Shown here: positions 1 to 11,179 of the stretch, piece by piece
Layout: the number at the start of each line of letters is the position of its first letter
Position numbering within the stretch: position 1 is the first letter of the stretch
NCBI GenBank assembly: GCA_028583605.1
Contig: CM053333.1
Span: forward strand, 27,693,302-27,757,301
Length of the DNA: 64,000 nt
Origin: Dastarcus helophoroides
Taxonomy: Eukaryota > Arthropoda > Insecta > Coleoptera > Bothrideridae
Direction: 5' to 3'
Made by a program: the position numbers and the translations under genes
Notes under the pieces: generated by a model
Told to the model about the DNA's origin: nothing
Seen by the model: the letters and a program-made list of their open reading frames with translations, nothing else
Databases searched by the model: none

Positions 1-490
1 CCACAAAAAGGTCTAATGATGTGAAATGGTAACCGCGCATTGGCATATCGGTATTTTCAAATCAGCAGATAAAATATGTTTCATATGAATTTAAAAGCAT
101 ATCGTTTAAATACTACTAATAACAATTATCAAAACCAGGTTATATATGATGTAATTAAAATCACTAAGGTCATTAGTGATGAGGTAGCTTTTCGGTTGTA
201 ATTTTCGACAATAATTACTTCGGTCAATATATAACAAACATGTTTCTCGTAAAATACAGTCAAAAGTCACTCAAAAGGATCTAGATCTCTTGACTAATGC
301 CAGTTGGAAAGATGGAAACGTTGGAAACAGCGATGTACCATACTGATGAGGCTTTAGAAAGTTTCACTCTTTCATTACAGAAGATTTAATTGATACTTGT
401 CGTCTCTCTCCACAATTGTGGGATTCACCCAAATTGTCAAACAATCAAATGTTTAATTGCCTAAAATATTAAACTAGCAGCCATTCACTA
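1..490. other. AT-rich DNA, no gene seen
   Basis: I see no convincing coding segment, RNA gene or repeat boundary here. It ends at the TA dinucleotide (489-490) that is the apparent left target duplication of the next element. Confidence 0.5.
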
Positions 491-1683
491 TACAGAATGG
501 GTCAGAAAGAATTGGCCGACGCTAAACTAGAAATACTAGACACAAAAATATTACGATTGAGCTCAATATGCCTTATACCAATATCGCTGGTTTACGAAAT
601 ATAGAGCGTTCAAAGTTTAAATTTTATTCTGAAATTTCTCAACAATTGAAAAAGTGTTGATGCTATAAAACTAAAAATTGCAAGTTTTATGTTTTTTGGA
701 GTAAGAATTACGAATTTTAAGCTTATTCTGACCTTATTCGTAGAGGGCGCTAGTTTCGTCCTATTAACTAGGTAAATTAAAACATATGTCATTTCTATGT
801 TGAGTTACGCTTAAGATACATAGAGAATATAAAAGAACAATTAATTTTACAAACAAAAGGTATTTTTGTTTAAGTCATCTATATCGTTTTTTAAGATATT
901 TGCATTTAAAAGTTTTTATGTATTTTTTATGGTTTTTTTTAAGGCGCAGATAATTACCAATTTTTTTGAAATTTGTAGAAATTAGTTTATTAGGAAAAAT
1001 TGAATTCTCTTAAGGAGTTACTGTTAATAATCCAAGAAGTTGCAAATACATTTAAAAATAATACGGAAATTGTGGTTTTGACATTTAAAAAAGTGAAATT
1101 TAAAATTTATTGAAATAGGTGGTAGACATTTCCAAAATTAAATTTAAGGTTTGTCATTGTCAATAAATATTATTATTATTTACTGTTGCTTTGACTGCTT
1201 CCCCATAACTTTGCATATTATAAGAATAAAAAAATCATCACCAAATACATTGAACCTTTTAAATGCAAATAACTTAAAAACCGATAAATTTAAACGACCT
1301 AAACAAAAGTACATTTTCTTTGTAGAATTGATCGTTCTTTTATATTCTTTACTTGTTTAAAGCATAATTCAACGGATAAAAAAAAATATGTTTTAATTTA
1401 TGTAAATAGTAATGTAAAACTAGCGCCCTCTAGAGACAAGGTCAAAATAAACTCAAAATTCGTAATTTTTACGCCAAAAAAATCTAAAATTCCCAAATAT
1501 TTAATTAACAGCAATAAAACTGTTGCATTTATTAAAAAAATTGAGAATAAAATTTAAACTTTGAACGCCATGTATCTCCTAAACCAGCGACATTGGTAGG
1601 AGGCATGTTGAGTTTAATCGTAACATTTTGGTATCTAGTATCTCCAGTTTAGCAATGGCCCATTCTTTCTGACTCACCCCGTA
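491..1683. mobile_element. Palindromic mariner-like MITE, 1.2 kb
   Basis: The element starts TACAGAATGGGTCAGAAAG and ends with the inverted counterpart (TACGGGGTGAGTCAGAAAG read on the minus strand). TA flanks both ends (489-490 and 1684-1685), as Tc1/mariner insertions require. The arms are not short: the inverted similarity runs from the ends past the motif AGAGGGCGCTAGTTT (near 745 and, inverted, 1420) to roughly 950 and 1200. Most of the element can therefore fold back, leaving a loop of about 250 bp. No transposase is readable inside, so it is non-autonomous. The TACAGGGTGAGTCA-type end is shared with the larger element at 40477-43203, which carries a mariner-like transposase relic. That suggests, by inference, the same superfamily. 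Confidence 0.82.
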
Positions 1684-1685
1684 TA

Positions 1686-2284
1686 GTACTAACATAAAGC
1701 CTAAAGCTTCATTTCGTTGCACAAAGAAACTTTACTTTACTTTATGTTTTGCTATAGGAGAAAAAACTGCTTCTTCGTTTAGAAATGAAGCAAACAATTT
1801 AAACTTCAGAGGAATAGAAACAACGCAGTGAAAATAAATACATTGCAGACCCCCCAACATGCTAAAGGCAAAAAGGAAAAGGGACTTGTTTTTTTGGTCA
1901 TTAAGCATATTTGGGTTCGTTTTCTTCTTGTCATAAAAAATATTCTAAACCACTTATCCTCAAGACAAACTTATTTTATTCTGGGACATGTCTTTTTGTT
2001 TTTGCTTATCACAAATATTTGAGGCGGAGGCCAAATTGCTTTTTTTTTTATCATCAAAAATAGTTATTTTTCATTAAAAGAAACATAATTTTCGAACATA
2101 TTTGTTCCCTTAAAAAAATTGCCGATAAAGTTAACTCTGACTAAGTCTGAGGCCCTGAACAGAGTACTTATAAGGGCCCGAATAAAGTACAAATACTGCA
2201 TTCGATTTTTTTGAGAACTGGAAAAATTTTTGTTATTGGTGGAAATAGTAAATAGTGAAGAATATCCAACATATACAACTTTGT
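1686..2284. other. AT-rich DNA, no gene seen
   Basis: A 64-codon open stretch at 1828-2022 has no motif I recognise and is of a length expected by chance in such AT-rich DNA. Confidence 0.4.
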
Positions 2285-2577
2285 TGCCTGAAAATAATTG
2301 TGCTTACTCCAAGAACACAGCACTCACTGGAGGGGTATCAATGGTCTGAGGCAATCGCGGATGTTCATTGACGGATCATCAGAAAAAGGAGATTACTTCA
2401 GCTAGGCAAAAATCAGCTCATGTGGACAGTTGGCCTATTTACGGGACACTGTGCTCTAATCAACATTTTACAACAATTGGCGTAAAAGAAAATTCTACTT
2501 GTAGAATGTATCGAAAGGAAGAAAAAACTCCTTTACACTTTACACGTTTACACGTTTGTGTTTTTTATGTTATTTAG
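2285..2577 (+). pseudogene. Non-LTR retrotransposon ORF2 tail (RNase H end), Jockey-like
   Basis: This is a relic of the C-terminal part of a Jockey-clade ORF2 protein, the region after reverse transcriptase that holds RNase H and a cysteine-rich tail. Two frames each carry family-like peptides. One frame reads LFTGHCAL around 2435-2460. The neighbouring frame reads IGVKENSTCR followed by EEKTPLHF around 2478-2540. In intact elements these are joined in the order 'TGHC.LN.HL..IG...S.CR.C..E.ET..H.LC.CP'. Here a frameshift separates them, the second cysteine of the CxxC is gone (CRMY), and the coding similarity stops near 2545. No 3' UTR or poly-A is recognisable. The family call is from memory of the motif, without alignment. 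Confidence 0.55.
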
Positions 2578-4647
2578 TTTTAATAAATATTTATAGACAA
2601 ATCTGTTTCTCGTTAAACAAAATAACACATGAAACATGTAAAAAATATCGATAATATCTATATTTTTGTAACAAATATATGGATAGTAGTAACTCAATTT
2701 TTAGTGAATGCTACGGGGAGAAGAGTATATAGAAAAAAAAATGTACACGGAGGTTATTTATTAGGGTCCATTGAGAATAACGTTCGCATAAAAAATTAAA
2801 ACTTGGCAGATACTGTATACAAGATGTTTTACATTTTATAAGAGGATCCTTATCGTAGTTATGTAAAATTGAAATATTTTTATATTTTGATAAATAAACA
2901 ATCGCCTACGAAATGATTGCCATACAACTAATTATTATTTTAATAATAGGCGGCTAAATTGAGAACGAAAAACATTATGCTACATTCTAATAATGCATCC
3001 TCCGAAACGAAATAAAATAGCTTTTGAATCGATATGAAACATAGTCACTTTTCATTAACCTTTTTTTTGTCTCCGAAATATTTGCTACAGACAAAATGAC
3101 GCACTAAGATATATTGGACAATGTTGTTCTAAGTCTTTAATTAACGATAATTATACCTTAGGCTATAAACTTCTAAAGATTTAATTCGAAATACAATAAT
3201 ATTGACAATTTTTGTGAAGACAATATCATTATCAGCTGACATTTACTATTATTAACTTGTGTTTGCGCCATGTTCCATAAGAAATTAATGTCAACTATAA
3301 ATTTAGATTGTACAGGCGACAACTACAAAGAGATATATTACAATTTAATAGACCCATTTTTCAGAGGAACCCACAGTCAGCCTGCAGAATTGTTCGATAA
3401 GATTGTTTGGCAGCCTTAAATCTTGCATGAATTCCATTTATTCTTTAGTTAGCAAAAGTATAATCTTTCTAGAAAGAGGTTCCATTTAAGGAAAATAAGC
3501 CAAATTACAGTGAATATTTTCGTATTCTCAACTATTCCTAAACAGTTTTCTTATTTTCAATCTTGATAAACTTTTATTTCAGAAGAGAAGATGAACACAA
3601 TTGTTCTCTATTTTTAAATTGCACATATATAGAGCCACAACTTGAATGCCAATTTGCAGAGTAATAGACTTAGTGCGTTGAAAATATTAGTTAGCTATCT
3701 AAGCACCTAGTAAATGATTTATATTTTAAGATATTGCTGTGAATATCATGTCTAAATGTTAATTCATTTGAGTACACTATCCAGACTCCGTAAGTGGGGT
3801 CAAAGGGAAACACTGCCAATATTAATGCTGAGAAGATATATTGCTACTTTGCAATTCTGTCAGATTCAAGTGCGCCTGACGTTTAAATCTAACAACCTGT
3901 ATGCAATATGCATAATTCGAGACAGCGTCTAATGTCATACACACAAAGTGCATTTTGAGGATCAGGATTTATTCGATTTTCATTCTAATAGGCAACAAAG
4001 CTATCAAAATGTTAACTTCTTACGTATATGAGAAATTTTTATAAATATCTACTTATTAAATGAATGTTAGTTCGTTTCATATGTAATCAATATACGTTTA
4101 CAAAACTTGCACAAATAAATGTTTCTGTCTGATGTAGTTATTCTACAAATTATCCCAATAAAGAATCTGAGGTGAAAAATACCTACAATTCAAGATTTTC
4201 CATTAAGAGAATTTCCCACGAAGTTCATTAAAAGGAAAATTACTGCAACTCCTTTAAAAACTATCTGAAGATTCCCTGAAAGGAATTCGGCGAAAAGGTT
4301 TGAAATCAAAAGAGGAATTATTATGTTGGTCTACCTTTCAACGAAATTAAACGAACCATGCACATTTCACATTTTTCGGCTTTTTTGTGAATTTATTGTG
4401 CTGGGAAAAATCTAATCAAACATCTTTACACGAGAGTTTCCTTTTCATATATAAACCGAAATCAGAAGTTTTCTAATTGTTTGTTGATTTTTATAGAATT
4501 TTTGTGGCCATTAAATTGAAAGGATTAAAAATTAAATTTATTTAGTCAGAACATACATATAAAATGCATAAATAAAGTATGGTACTTTTAAAGCAACATA
4601 CAATTTTTCTTTATTAAGTAACATAAAAAAAAGATATGAATCAACAT
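2578..4647. other. AT-rich DNA, no gene seen
   Basis: About 2 kb without recognisable coding, inverted-repeat or tandem structure that I can support. Confidence 0.4.
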
Positions 4648-4671
4648 CTACAGTGCTAGTCAAAAACTCCG
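4648..4671 (+). mobile_element. Possible Tc1-like left terminus
   Basis: CTACAGTGCTAGTCAAAAAC resembles the outer end of many Tc1-type terminal repeats and is preceded by a possible TA duplication. I did not find the inverted partner nearby and see no Tc1 transposase, so this may be a solo end or chance. Confidence 0.25.
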
Positions 4672-4939
4672 GAATCGTCTTATATCTTTCTTATTTGAAA
4701 ATCGCAGCAAAATTCTTTATATTTTCTTCTGGAATAGACCAGTACAGTGGAGCGGTAAAACTTTTGTGCAAAATTCAAACCCACTTGATACTTGCACTAT
4801 GCGAATTTAACCCCCATCTAATTCTTATCGGTAAGAACATTCACTGTTTTCTAAGCTTCTCAAAACTCTTAAAAGTAAATCTCTTGAATATTAACATTTT
4901 GTACAAAATTCAATGTATATTTTAATGAAAAGTAAACTT

Positions 4940-5300
4940 AATAGTAGGTGCTTTCCAGCAAAAGTTTCCTCTATAATTTGAGCATTGCAATTTGTCACCT
5001 TTTTGTTTACAAGGTATATACTTGCTTTGTTCCAGTCCTCCGGCATTCTTTCTGTATCCCATATTTAAGTACTCTAACCAGTTCGTATATGCAGATCTGA
5101 AGTTTTTCTCTGCCTACTTCCAGTATCTCTGCCCCTGGGCTTTAATTTTAATTTTTCAAACTTCTGATATTTTGCTGTATCTTGCTTCTTGTCGGTCTTT
5201 TTTATATCTTTTCTTCAATTCTCCTTGTTCTTCATAATTCCTAGTGTAGTAAATCCTTGTAATAATTTCTCCATCTCATCATTATTTCGTTTTTTTTCAC
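4940..5300 (-). pseudogene. Non-LTR reverse transcriptase relic
   Basis: Read on the minus strand, the segment carries a badly frameshifted piece of a non-LTR reverse transcriptase. Near 5030-5060 one frame gives a peptide like 'RMPEDWNKASIY'. Just downstream (near 4975-5005) another frame gives KGDKLQCSNYRG. These correspond to the consecutive family blocks 'P..W....V.PI.KKGD' and '..C.NYRGISLL', which lie at the beginning of the palm domain. Upstream on the minus strand the sequence is A/G-rich and may be the linker between endonuclease and reverse transcriptase. The active-site YADD block and everything downstream are missing or unrecognisable. Clade cannot be assigned. Confidence 0.5.
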
Positions 5301-7958
5301 TGATTCCTTTTTAATTGACATTGACTCTATTTTTTACTTCCTGATAAAAATTACTGTTTATTTTTTGGAAATGTTCTTCTATTTCCGTTAACTTCTATTC
5401 AATACTTTTTCTTTTGTTCATTTTGCATGTTTTATTTTTATCTTCTTATTTTTTATAGTATTCTATATTACTTTTATTATTTTTTATTTGCATCTTTTGT
5501 TTGGCTTTTCTTAAAGTTTTTGATATTTTGCCATATTCGACAGCAAATCATCCTTGTCTTTTTGTTTTTTCTTCTGTCCATTAAAAACCTCTTGTTTACT
5601 CCCAGTTTTACTGGTTTTGAATCTTCCCATATCTGTAAGATTTACAAGTGTTAAATTGCTTCCGATCGCTCCTATAGAAAGACAAACAACACCTAAATTG
5701 CAAAAAGTGTTGTGTATTTAGAATGTGATTTTATTATAACAGCAGTAAAAAAACCGTCTTTTATGTCGAAAATTTACACTAGTGTTTACACATTTTCGCA
5801 CTACACGTTGCATTTACTCATGTCACGCAGTATTTCATTAGTGGTAAGTAAGGTAAGTAAATTCTATACACAGGAGGTAAAACGTCGTTGCGTAAACACG
5901 AAATTTTGATAAAATTTTATTCGCAAACTGAAGCCTCTTGCAAAAGTGTAAATTTTTGTTCAAGACACTAAATGTCCAACTAAAAACAGATTGCTATCAG
6001 CTGACGCTGTCCATTTTTTATAACCTGTTTCATTACGAAAATATACTGATTTTTGAGATCCCTCAGTCGTATACATCGTGCATAATTTTATATTTTGGCT
6101 AAAAGTCAAAGTACATAAGAAATGAAAACTCACAAAGTTAAAATTGTCTAAAAGAAGGTAGGTGATCATTGAAAATAATGTATGTTATCCTCACTAATAT
6201 GTTTTCAGGGCAAGTATTATCAAAGGTAGTTTTCAGTTCATCAGAATTCCCGCTAAAGATAGAACAGTACTGTATATGTGGTTATGACTTGGAAGTTAAT
6301 GAAAAATAGGTGTTTACAAGAAAAAAAACCAAGAAGTCATCCTCATACTTTTTTATTTGCTCAAAAGGTAATGAGCGTGAATACTGCTATTATATTGCAG
6401 GATCGACAATGGTGTGTTATTAGAATAAAATGATATTTATTTACTTTAAAAAAAAAATTAAAATTAATATAACGTATTAAATTGTTTTTTTAATTATTTT
6501 TAAAGATACTTTATTAATTATACCTTTATTTTACATTAAACCTGTATGACAAATTACAGTGCATTTTTACGCACAGTGAAGGTAATTTCTCGTTGTGTTG
6601 ATTAAAATTTACTATTGATGGTAAATTTACAAACTATTTACATTGTAAACGAATTGCCATGCAAAATTAACGGAAAATTCTTCTCAGCGTACATAAGGAT
6701 TTTGTATGCCTTTTCACACCCAGTCTCCAATAGCACAACTTAGCCGGGCGAGTTTTTTCTTTTTCATAATTCATCTGAGTGAACCTTTGTTTGATACATC
6801 ATAATGTAAAAGACATATTCTAGTAAAATACTATAAGTTTACTCAGCTGTCATGTGAAAATAAGTTTTGGGGTTAAAAGGTAATTTCACCAGATATTAAT
6901 AATTGACACTCCAGAAGTACATTGGGGTATGGTATACCCTGATCACTTCAGTTTGCAGATTCAGTACACACAAACTAATTAACTTTAAAATAATATTTTT
7001 AGAAGATTAGAAAACAATATCTATAAAACCTAATTTGAGGGTACGTGAAAGCTTAATGTGATGGGATAGTAAGTTTCCGTAAAATCTACGATTTAATTTG
7101 GCTGGGATATGTCATAATTCACCCTACCAATGCTGAATTAATGGGCCTGCAAAAACTATGAATCCCAGACATGGGCTTTGACTTTATTTCGCAATTTATG
7201 GTACTTTCGTTCCTTGCTTTTACACTTTAGTTTTACAAGTTTTTAAATCAAAGACATTCACCTTATTTTTATTTTTTTTAAAACATTATTTCGAACATCG
7301 GAACGCAAGAGGCGACCATCATCGATTCAAATTATTTGAGATGAAGTCGATGCTTCTGTTGACAACAAATTAGATTGTACACTTGATAATGACAGTTCTG
7401 GTTGTTAAATACGTGAATAGCGCGTAATTTTTACTATTTACCGATGTGGTAACAGTCGAATCCTTCTTTTGAACAGGTTTGGTAGTTTGGCTCATAGTCT
7501 TAATTTTTCTTAAATTGTCAAATAATTAAAATGGTTGTTTACTGGTGTTGATAATTATACAGTTAAAATAACTTGATAGGTTTTAAGATTATTGGGTTCT
7601 AGGTCAAATTATCTTTAAACAGTTTTGCAATATTGCCTTTCATGTTAAACTTCCGTTAAACCCCTTGTTAAAAAATGAGTAGTTCTCTAAATAGCAGTAA
7701 CAAATTGCCCATAGTTATTAATGGCATAGTGACTACTGATGGGGTCTCCATATGGACTTTTGTCTGCTATGATAATGATACTTATCCTTTTTCCCGGAAA
7801 AATATAGAAAAAGGGTGAAAATGTAACAGTGGTATAAATAGAAATCGAGGGTACATTAAAAAAAGGAAAAAATATTATTGTCCTACATTATATGCAAGAA
7901 CAGAGACTGAAGGGAACATAAGCACTAGCTTTTTACATGTAGAGTTAAAAACAGAACT
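5301..7958. other. AT-rich DNA, no gene seen
   Basis: The first 350 bp are very pyrimidine-rich on the plus strand, which creates hydrophobic-looking open frames of no evident meaning. I see nothing further that I can support. Confidence 0.4.
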
Positions 7959-8039
7959 GTTCAAAGCAGTGGCGGCTCGTAGCCAAAACTAATTAATGGT
8001 GGTGCTGCGACAATGTTTATCCTTTTATGTTTCATCTAA

Positions 8040-9628
8040 AATGTCGATTTCTTCAAAATTTTAACTTTTTAAAATTTTAACCAAAAATTTCGATATTTTC
8101 AAAATGTAATTTTTCGAACATTTTGGGTTTCTTAAAAACTTGACAATGAAAATTTTTGAATAATGTGGCGTTTTTGGAAAGACTGGATTTTCCAAATTTC
8201 GATTGTATTCCAAAATTTTAACTTTTTTTTGCAATTACAATTTTATTTTATTTTTAAGTATTGACTTTTCCGAAAATCTGTGTATACTCTTTTAAAAATA
8301 TCTTCATTTTCAAAAATATTGAAACGTTTCGGTGTTTTGTTTTATTGTATTTTTTTTTTCAAAATTTTCACCCTTTGAACATTTTTACTTTTTCATCATT
8401 TTTTTTGAAAAATTATTATATTTTTATTGATAATTTCGATTCTTAATAATTTCGACTGTTTTTTAATGTCAATCATTTTTCAAATTTTCGACTATTTTTG
8501 CAAAGTTTCGATTTTTTGATATAGACATTTTATAAAATGACGACTTTTTTCATATTTTCGACTATTTTTGTTTTTTTTTTAAATATGGCTACTTTTTATT
8601 GTCGAAAACCTTTCAAAGTTTCGATTTTCTTTTAAATCTTGACGTTTTATGAAAAGTTTAACATTTTTCAAAATTTTAATTCGGTTAACCTAAAATTTCA
8701 ATCTTTTTTAAAAAATCTTCAACTTTGGTCCAAAATTTTAACTACCAAAAATTTAAACTTTTTTTCAAACTTTCAACTTTTTAATATTTCGACTTTTGAA
8801 AACCTCTATATATCTGATAATTTTTGAGTTGTTTTCAGTATTCCGGCTTCAAAAATTTTGGTTTTTATTGATAATTTGAATGAAAATTTCTCAATTATTC
8901 AAAATTTAAACTTTTTTAAACTTTCGAATTATTTTAAAAACTCGATAATAATTCTCAGATCTTTTGAACGTGTCCACTTTTTCAAAGTTTTGATATATTT
9001 TATTTTAATGTGGATTATAAGATTTCGACCGACTTGTTTAAAATTGTTTTTCAAAATGTTGACTTCCTTTGGAAATTTGAAAGTTTTTGAAAATTTTTGC
9101 CTTATCTTTAAATTTTTTATATATTTTGTATGTCTCAAAATTTGGAAAGCTCAAAGTATCAAAAAATTTTGACTTTTTTTTGAAAATTTTAACCTCTCCT
9201 TAAGTCTGCACTTTGCTAAAATTTTCGACTTTTTTTTAAGTCCCACTTTGTTAAAAATTTCGGTTTTTGAAATGTCCAAATTTTTAAAAATTTTAGCCAC
9301 TTTTTAAAATTAAAAATTTTTGTAACACTTAATAATTTCGACTATTTTTTTAATTTCAGCTATTTTCAAAATTACGACATTCTTTGCAAACTGTCGATCC
9401 TTTATTTAAAAATTTTGATTTTTCTTTTAAGTGAGACATTTCTTAAAATCTCATTTTGAAATTTTCAACCAATTCGTAAAATTTCGAATTTTTCTAAAAA
9501 TTTCGGCTCCATCTCAAAACGTCGACTTTTTTTTCAAAATTTCGACTCTATGAAAACTTTACTTTTTTTAAAGGTTCGAATTTTTGTCAAAATTTTATTT
9601 ATAATATTTTTTGAACATTTCCAATGAA
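8040..9628 (+). repeat. Degenerate AAAATTTCGACTTTT-type array (left half of hAT)
   Basis: The motifs TTTCGACTTTT, AAAATTTCGA and close variants recur every 20-40 bases through this stretch, without a strict period. Small open frames here are by-products of the repeat. Confidence 0.65.
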
Positions 9629-9629
9629 A

Positions 9630-9826
9630 AATTAAAATACAGAACTTGTCCCCTGAAACCAAGAAAGATTAAAAAACACAACAAAGGTTGCTCTAATGCG
9701 TTTCCACAGCCAAGCTGTCATCTTCAGAGAGAAACTTTTTTTTTAATCTTTCTTGGTTTCAGGGGACAAGTTCTGTATTTCAATTTTTGAAGATAACCAA
9801 GGACCAGTCCGTTCCATCAAACAAAA
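9630..9826. mobile_element. Foldback MITE, copy 2 of a four-copy family
   Basis: Inverted arms carry CTTGTCCCCTGAAACCAAG on the left and its complement on the right. One side only is extended by the block GGTTATCTTC...GTTCCATCA, here at the right end. The flanks repeat ATTTCCAATGAAA (9617-9629 and 9827-9839). The duplication is 9-13 bp, depending on how the A/T bases at the edge are assigned. The left arm includes the motif GGTTGCTCTAATGCG found in the copies near 29.8 and 41.4 kb. The right arm lacks the corresponding block, so this copy is internally deleted. No coding capacity. Confidence 0.78.
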
Positions 9827-10379
9827 ATTTCCAATGAAATCTTCAACTTTAAAAAAAAATTAGTTTTTATTTTAAATTTAAACTACTCAAAATTTCGACT
9901 TTTACCAAAATTTTACCTTTTCAAAATTTCAAACTTTTCGTTAATTAAGTAGGAATTTTTTGATTATTTTGAGTTTTCTCCAATATTCAAAAATTCATCT
10001 TTGAAAATTTAATTAAAAATTTTGCAATTTATTTTAAATGTTGATATTTTTCCAAAATTTTGCCTTTTTCCATTCGCAAAATTATTGAAAATGTCTACTA
10101 TTTTAAATTTTTTTTTATAAAATATTAACTTTTTTCAAATCCTTATTTTCTTTTGGAAATTTAACTTTCTATGAAAATTTCGAAATTTTTAAAGAATCCA
10201 GTTTTTTTCCAAATTTGGACTTTTTTGATAACTTTGGCTTTATTTTTTATATCAGGTAATTTTTTTCTTTTTAAATTTAATTTTTTTGGTATTATTATAA
10301 TTATATTTATTATTTATTTATTATTATATTAAAATAAATATTACTCCTAGTAACCAAAATTTCGATGTTTAAAATTGTG

Positions 10380-11130
10380 CAAAGCTTAAAAACAAACTTC
10401 GAAAAAAAACTTACAGTTTATGTACAAATAAATTGTCCAAATTTAAATTTTAATTTCAAATTAGAGATTTCAAGCATTAAATTGTTGATTAATTTATTTG
10501 CAACATTTTGATTGAAAATCGAAATTTGAGAAAAAATTTGAAATATCTTTACAAAAAGGTTGAAATTGAAATTTTACGAAAATAATCTAAAACTTGGTTG
10601 TTATTTTATTTTAAAAAAATATCGAAATGCGAAAGGAGTTGAAAATTAAATTTTTTATTAAAATTTCTTCGTTTTTAAAATATGTTGATATTTTTATAGA
10701 AATTTCAGGGTTTTTTGCTAAACATTTTTTAAAATCTTTTTATAAAACATTTAGAATAAATGGAAACTTCGCAGATAAAATTAAAATTTTCTTAAATAAA
10801 TCGAAATATCCAGAAGAAACTCAAAATTTTCATACAAAAAAGTTGAAATTGAGATTTCAGGTAAAAACTCGAATATTCGCTATTAATTCTTATAGAGAAA
10901 TATTAAAATGCAAGAAGAGTGGGATTTAGAAGTTATTTTGAAATTTTAATTATTTTCTCAAAATTTTTACAAAACTTATTATTAAAATAGATTTTAAAAT
11001 CCTGTAACTTCGTAACAGAAACTTGACATTTCTATAAAAAGAAATCAAAGAAAATTTAAAATCTCTACAAAAAATTGTTTAAGGAAAAGTCTTCGGAAAA
11101 TTTTGAGAAAAACTTCTAAGCGAAATTGGG
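10380..11130 (-). repeat. Degenerate AT-rich array (right half of hAT)
   Basis: Motifs of the form GAAATTTGAAAT and AAATTGAAATTT recur loosely. On the minus strand they resemble the left array. The 100-codon open frame at 10627-10929 lies wholly in this repeat and is not a credible gene. Confidence 0.55.
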
Positions 11131-11179
11131 GGTGCTGCAGTTCCACAGTGCCTATGCGCGAGCCGCCACTGGTTCAAAG

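Larger units (their letters stand above)
7967..11171. mobile_element. Non-autonomous hAT-type element, 3.2 kb
   Basis: The left end CAGTGGCGGCTCGTAGCC (7967) and right end (minus strand CAGTGGCGGCTCGCGC, ending 11171) share 13 perfect bases. The element is flanked by an identical 8-bp duplication GTTCAAAG at 7959-7966 and 11172-11179. A CAG-starting terminal repeat with an 8-bp duplication is the hallmark of hAT elements. Inside there is no transposase; the interior is almost wholly degenerate AT-rich repeat. The left half is T-rich on the plus strand with recurring TTTCGACTTTT. The right half is A-rich with GAAATTT-type motifs, as if the halves were inverted copies of one array. A small foldback element is inserted at 9630-9826. 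The exact duplication suggests this insertion is not very old relative to the eroded coding relics nearby. Confidence 0.88.

Noticed and set aside
8858..9172. 104-codon open frame
   Set aside because: It is made of the TTTCGACTTTT-type array; composition is F/L/N/K only.
10627..10929. 100-codon open frame inside the hAT element
   Set aside because: It lies in A-rich low-complexity repeat and has no transposase motif.
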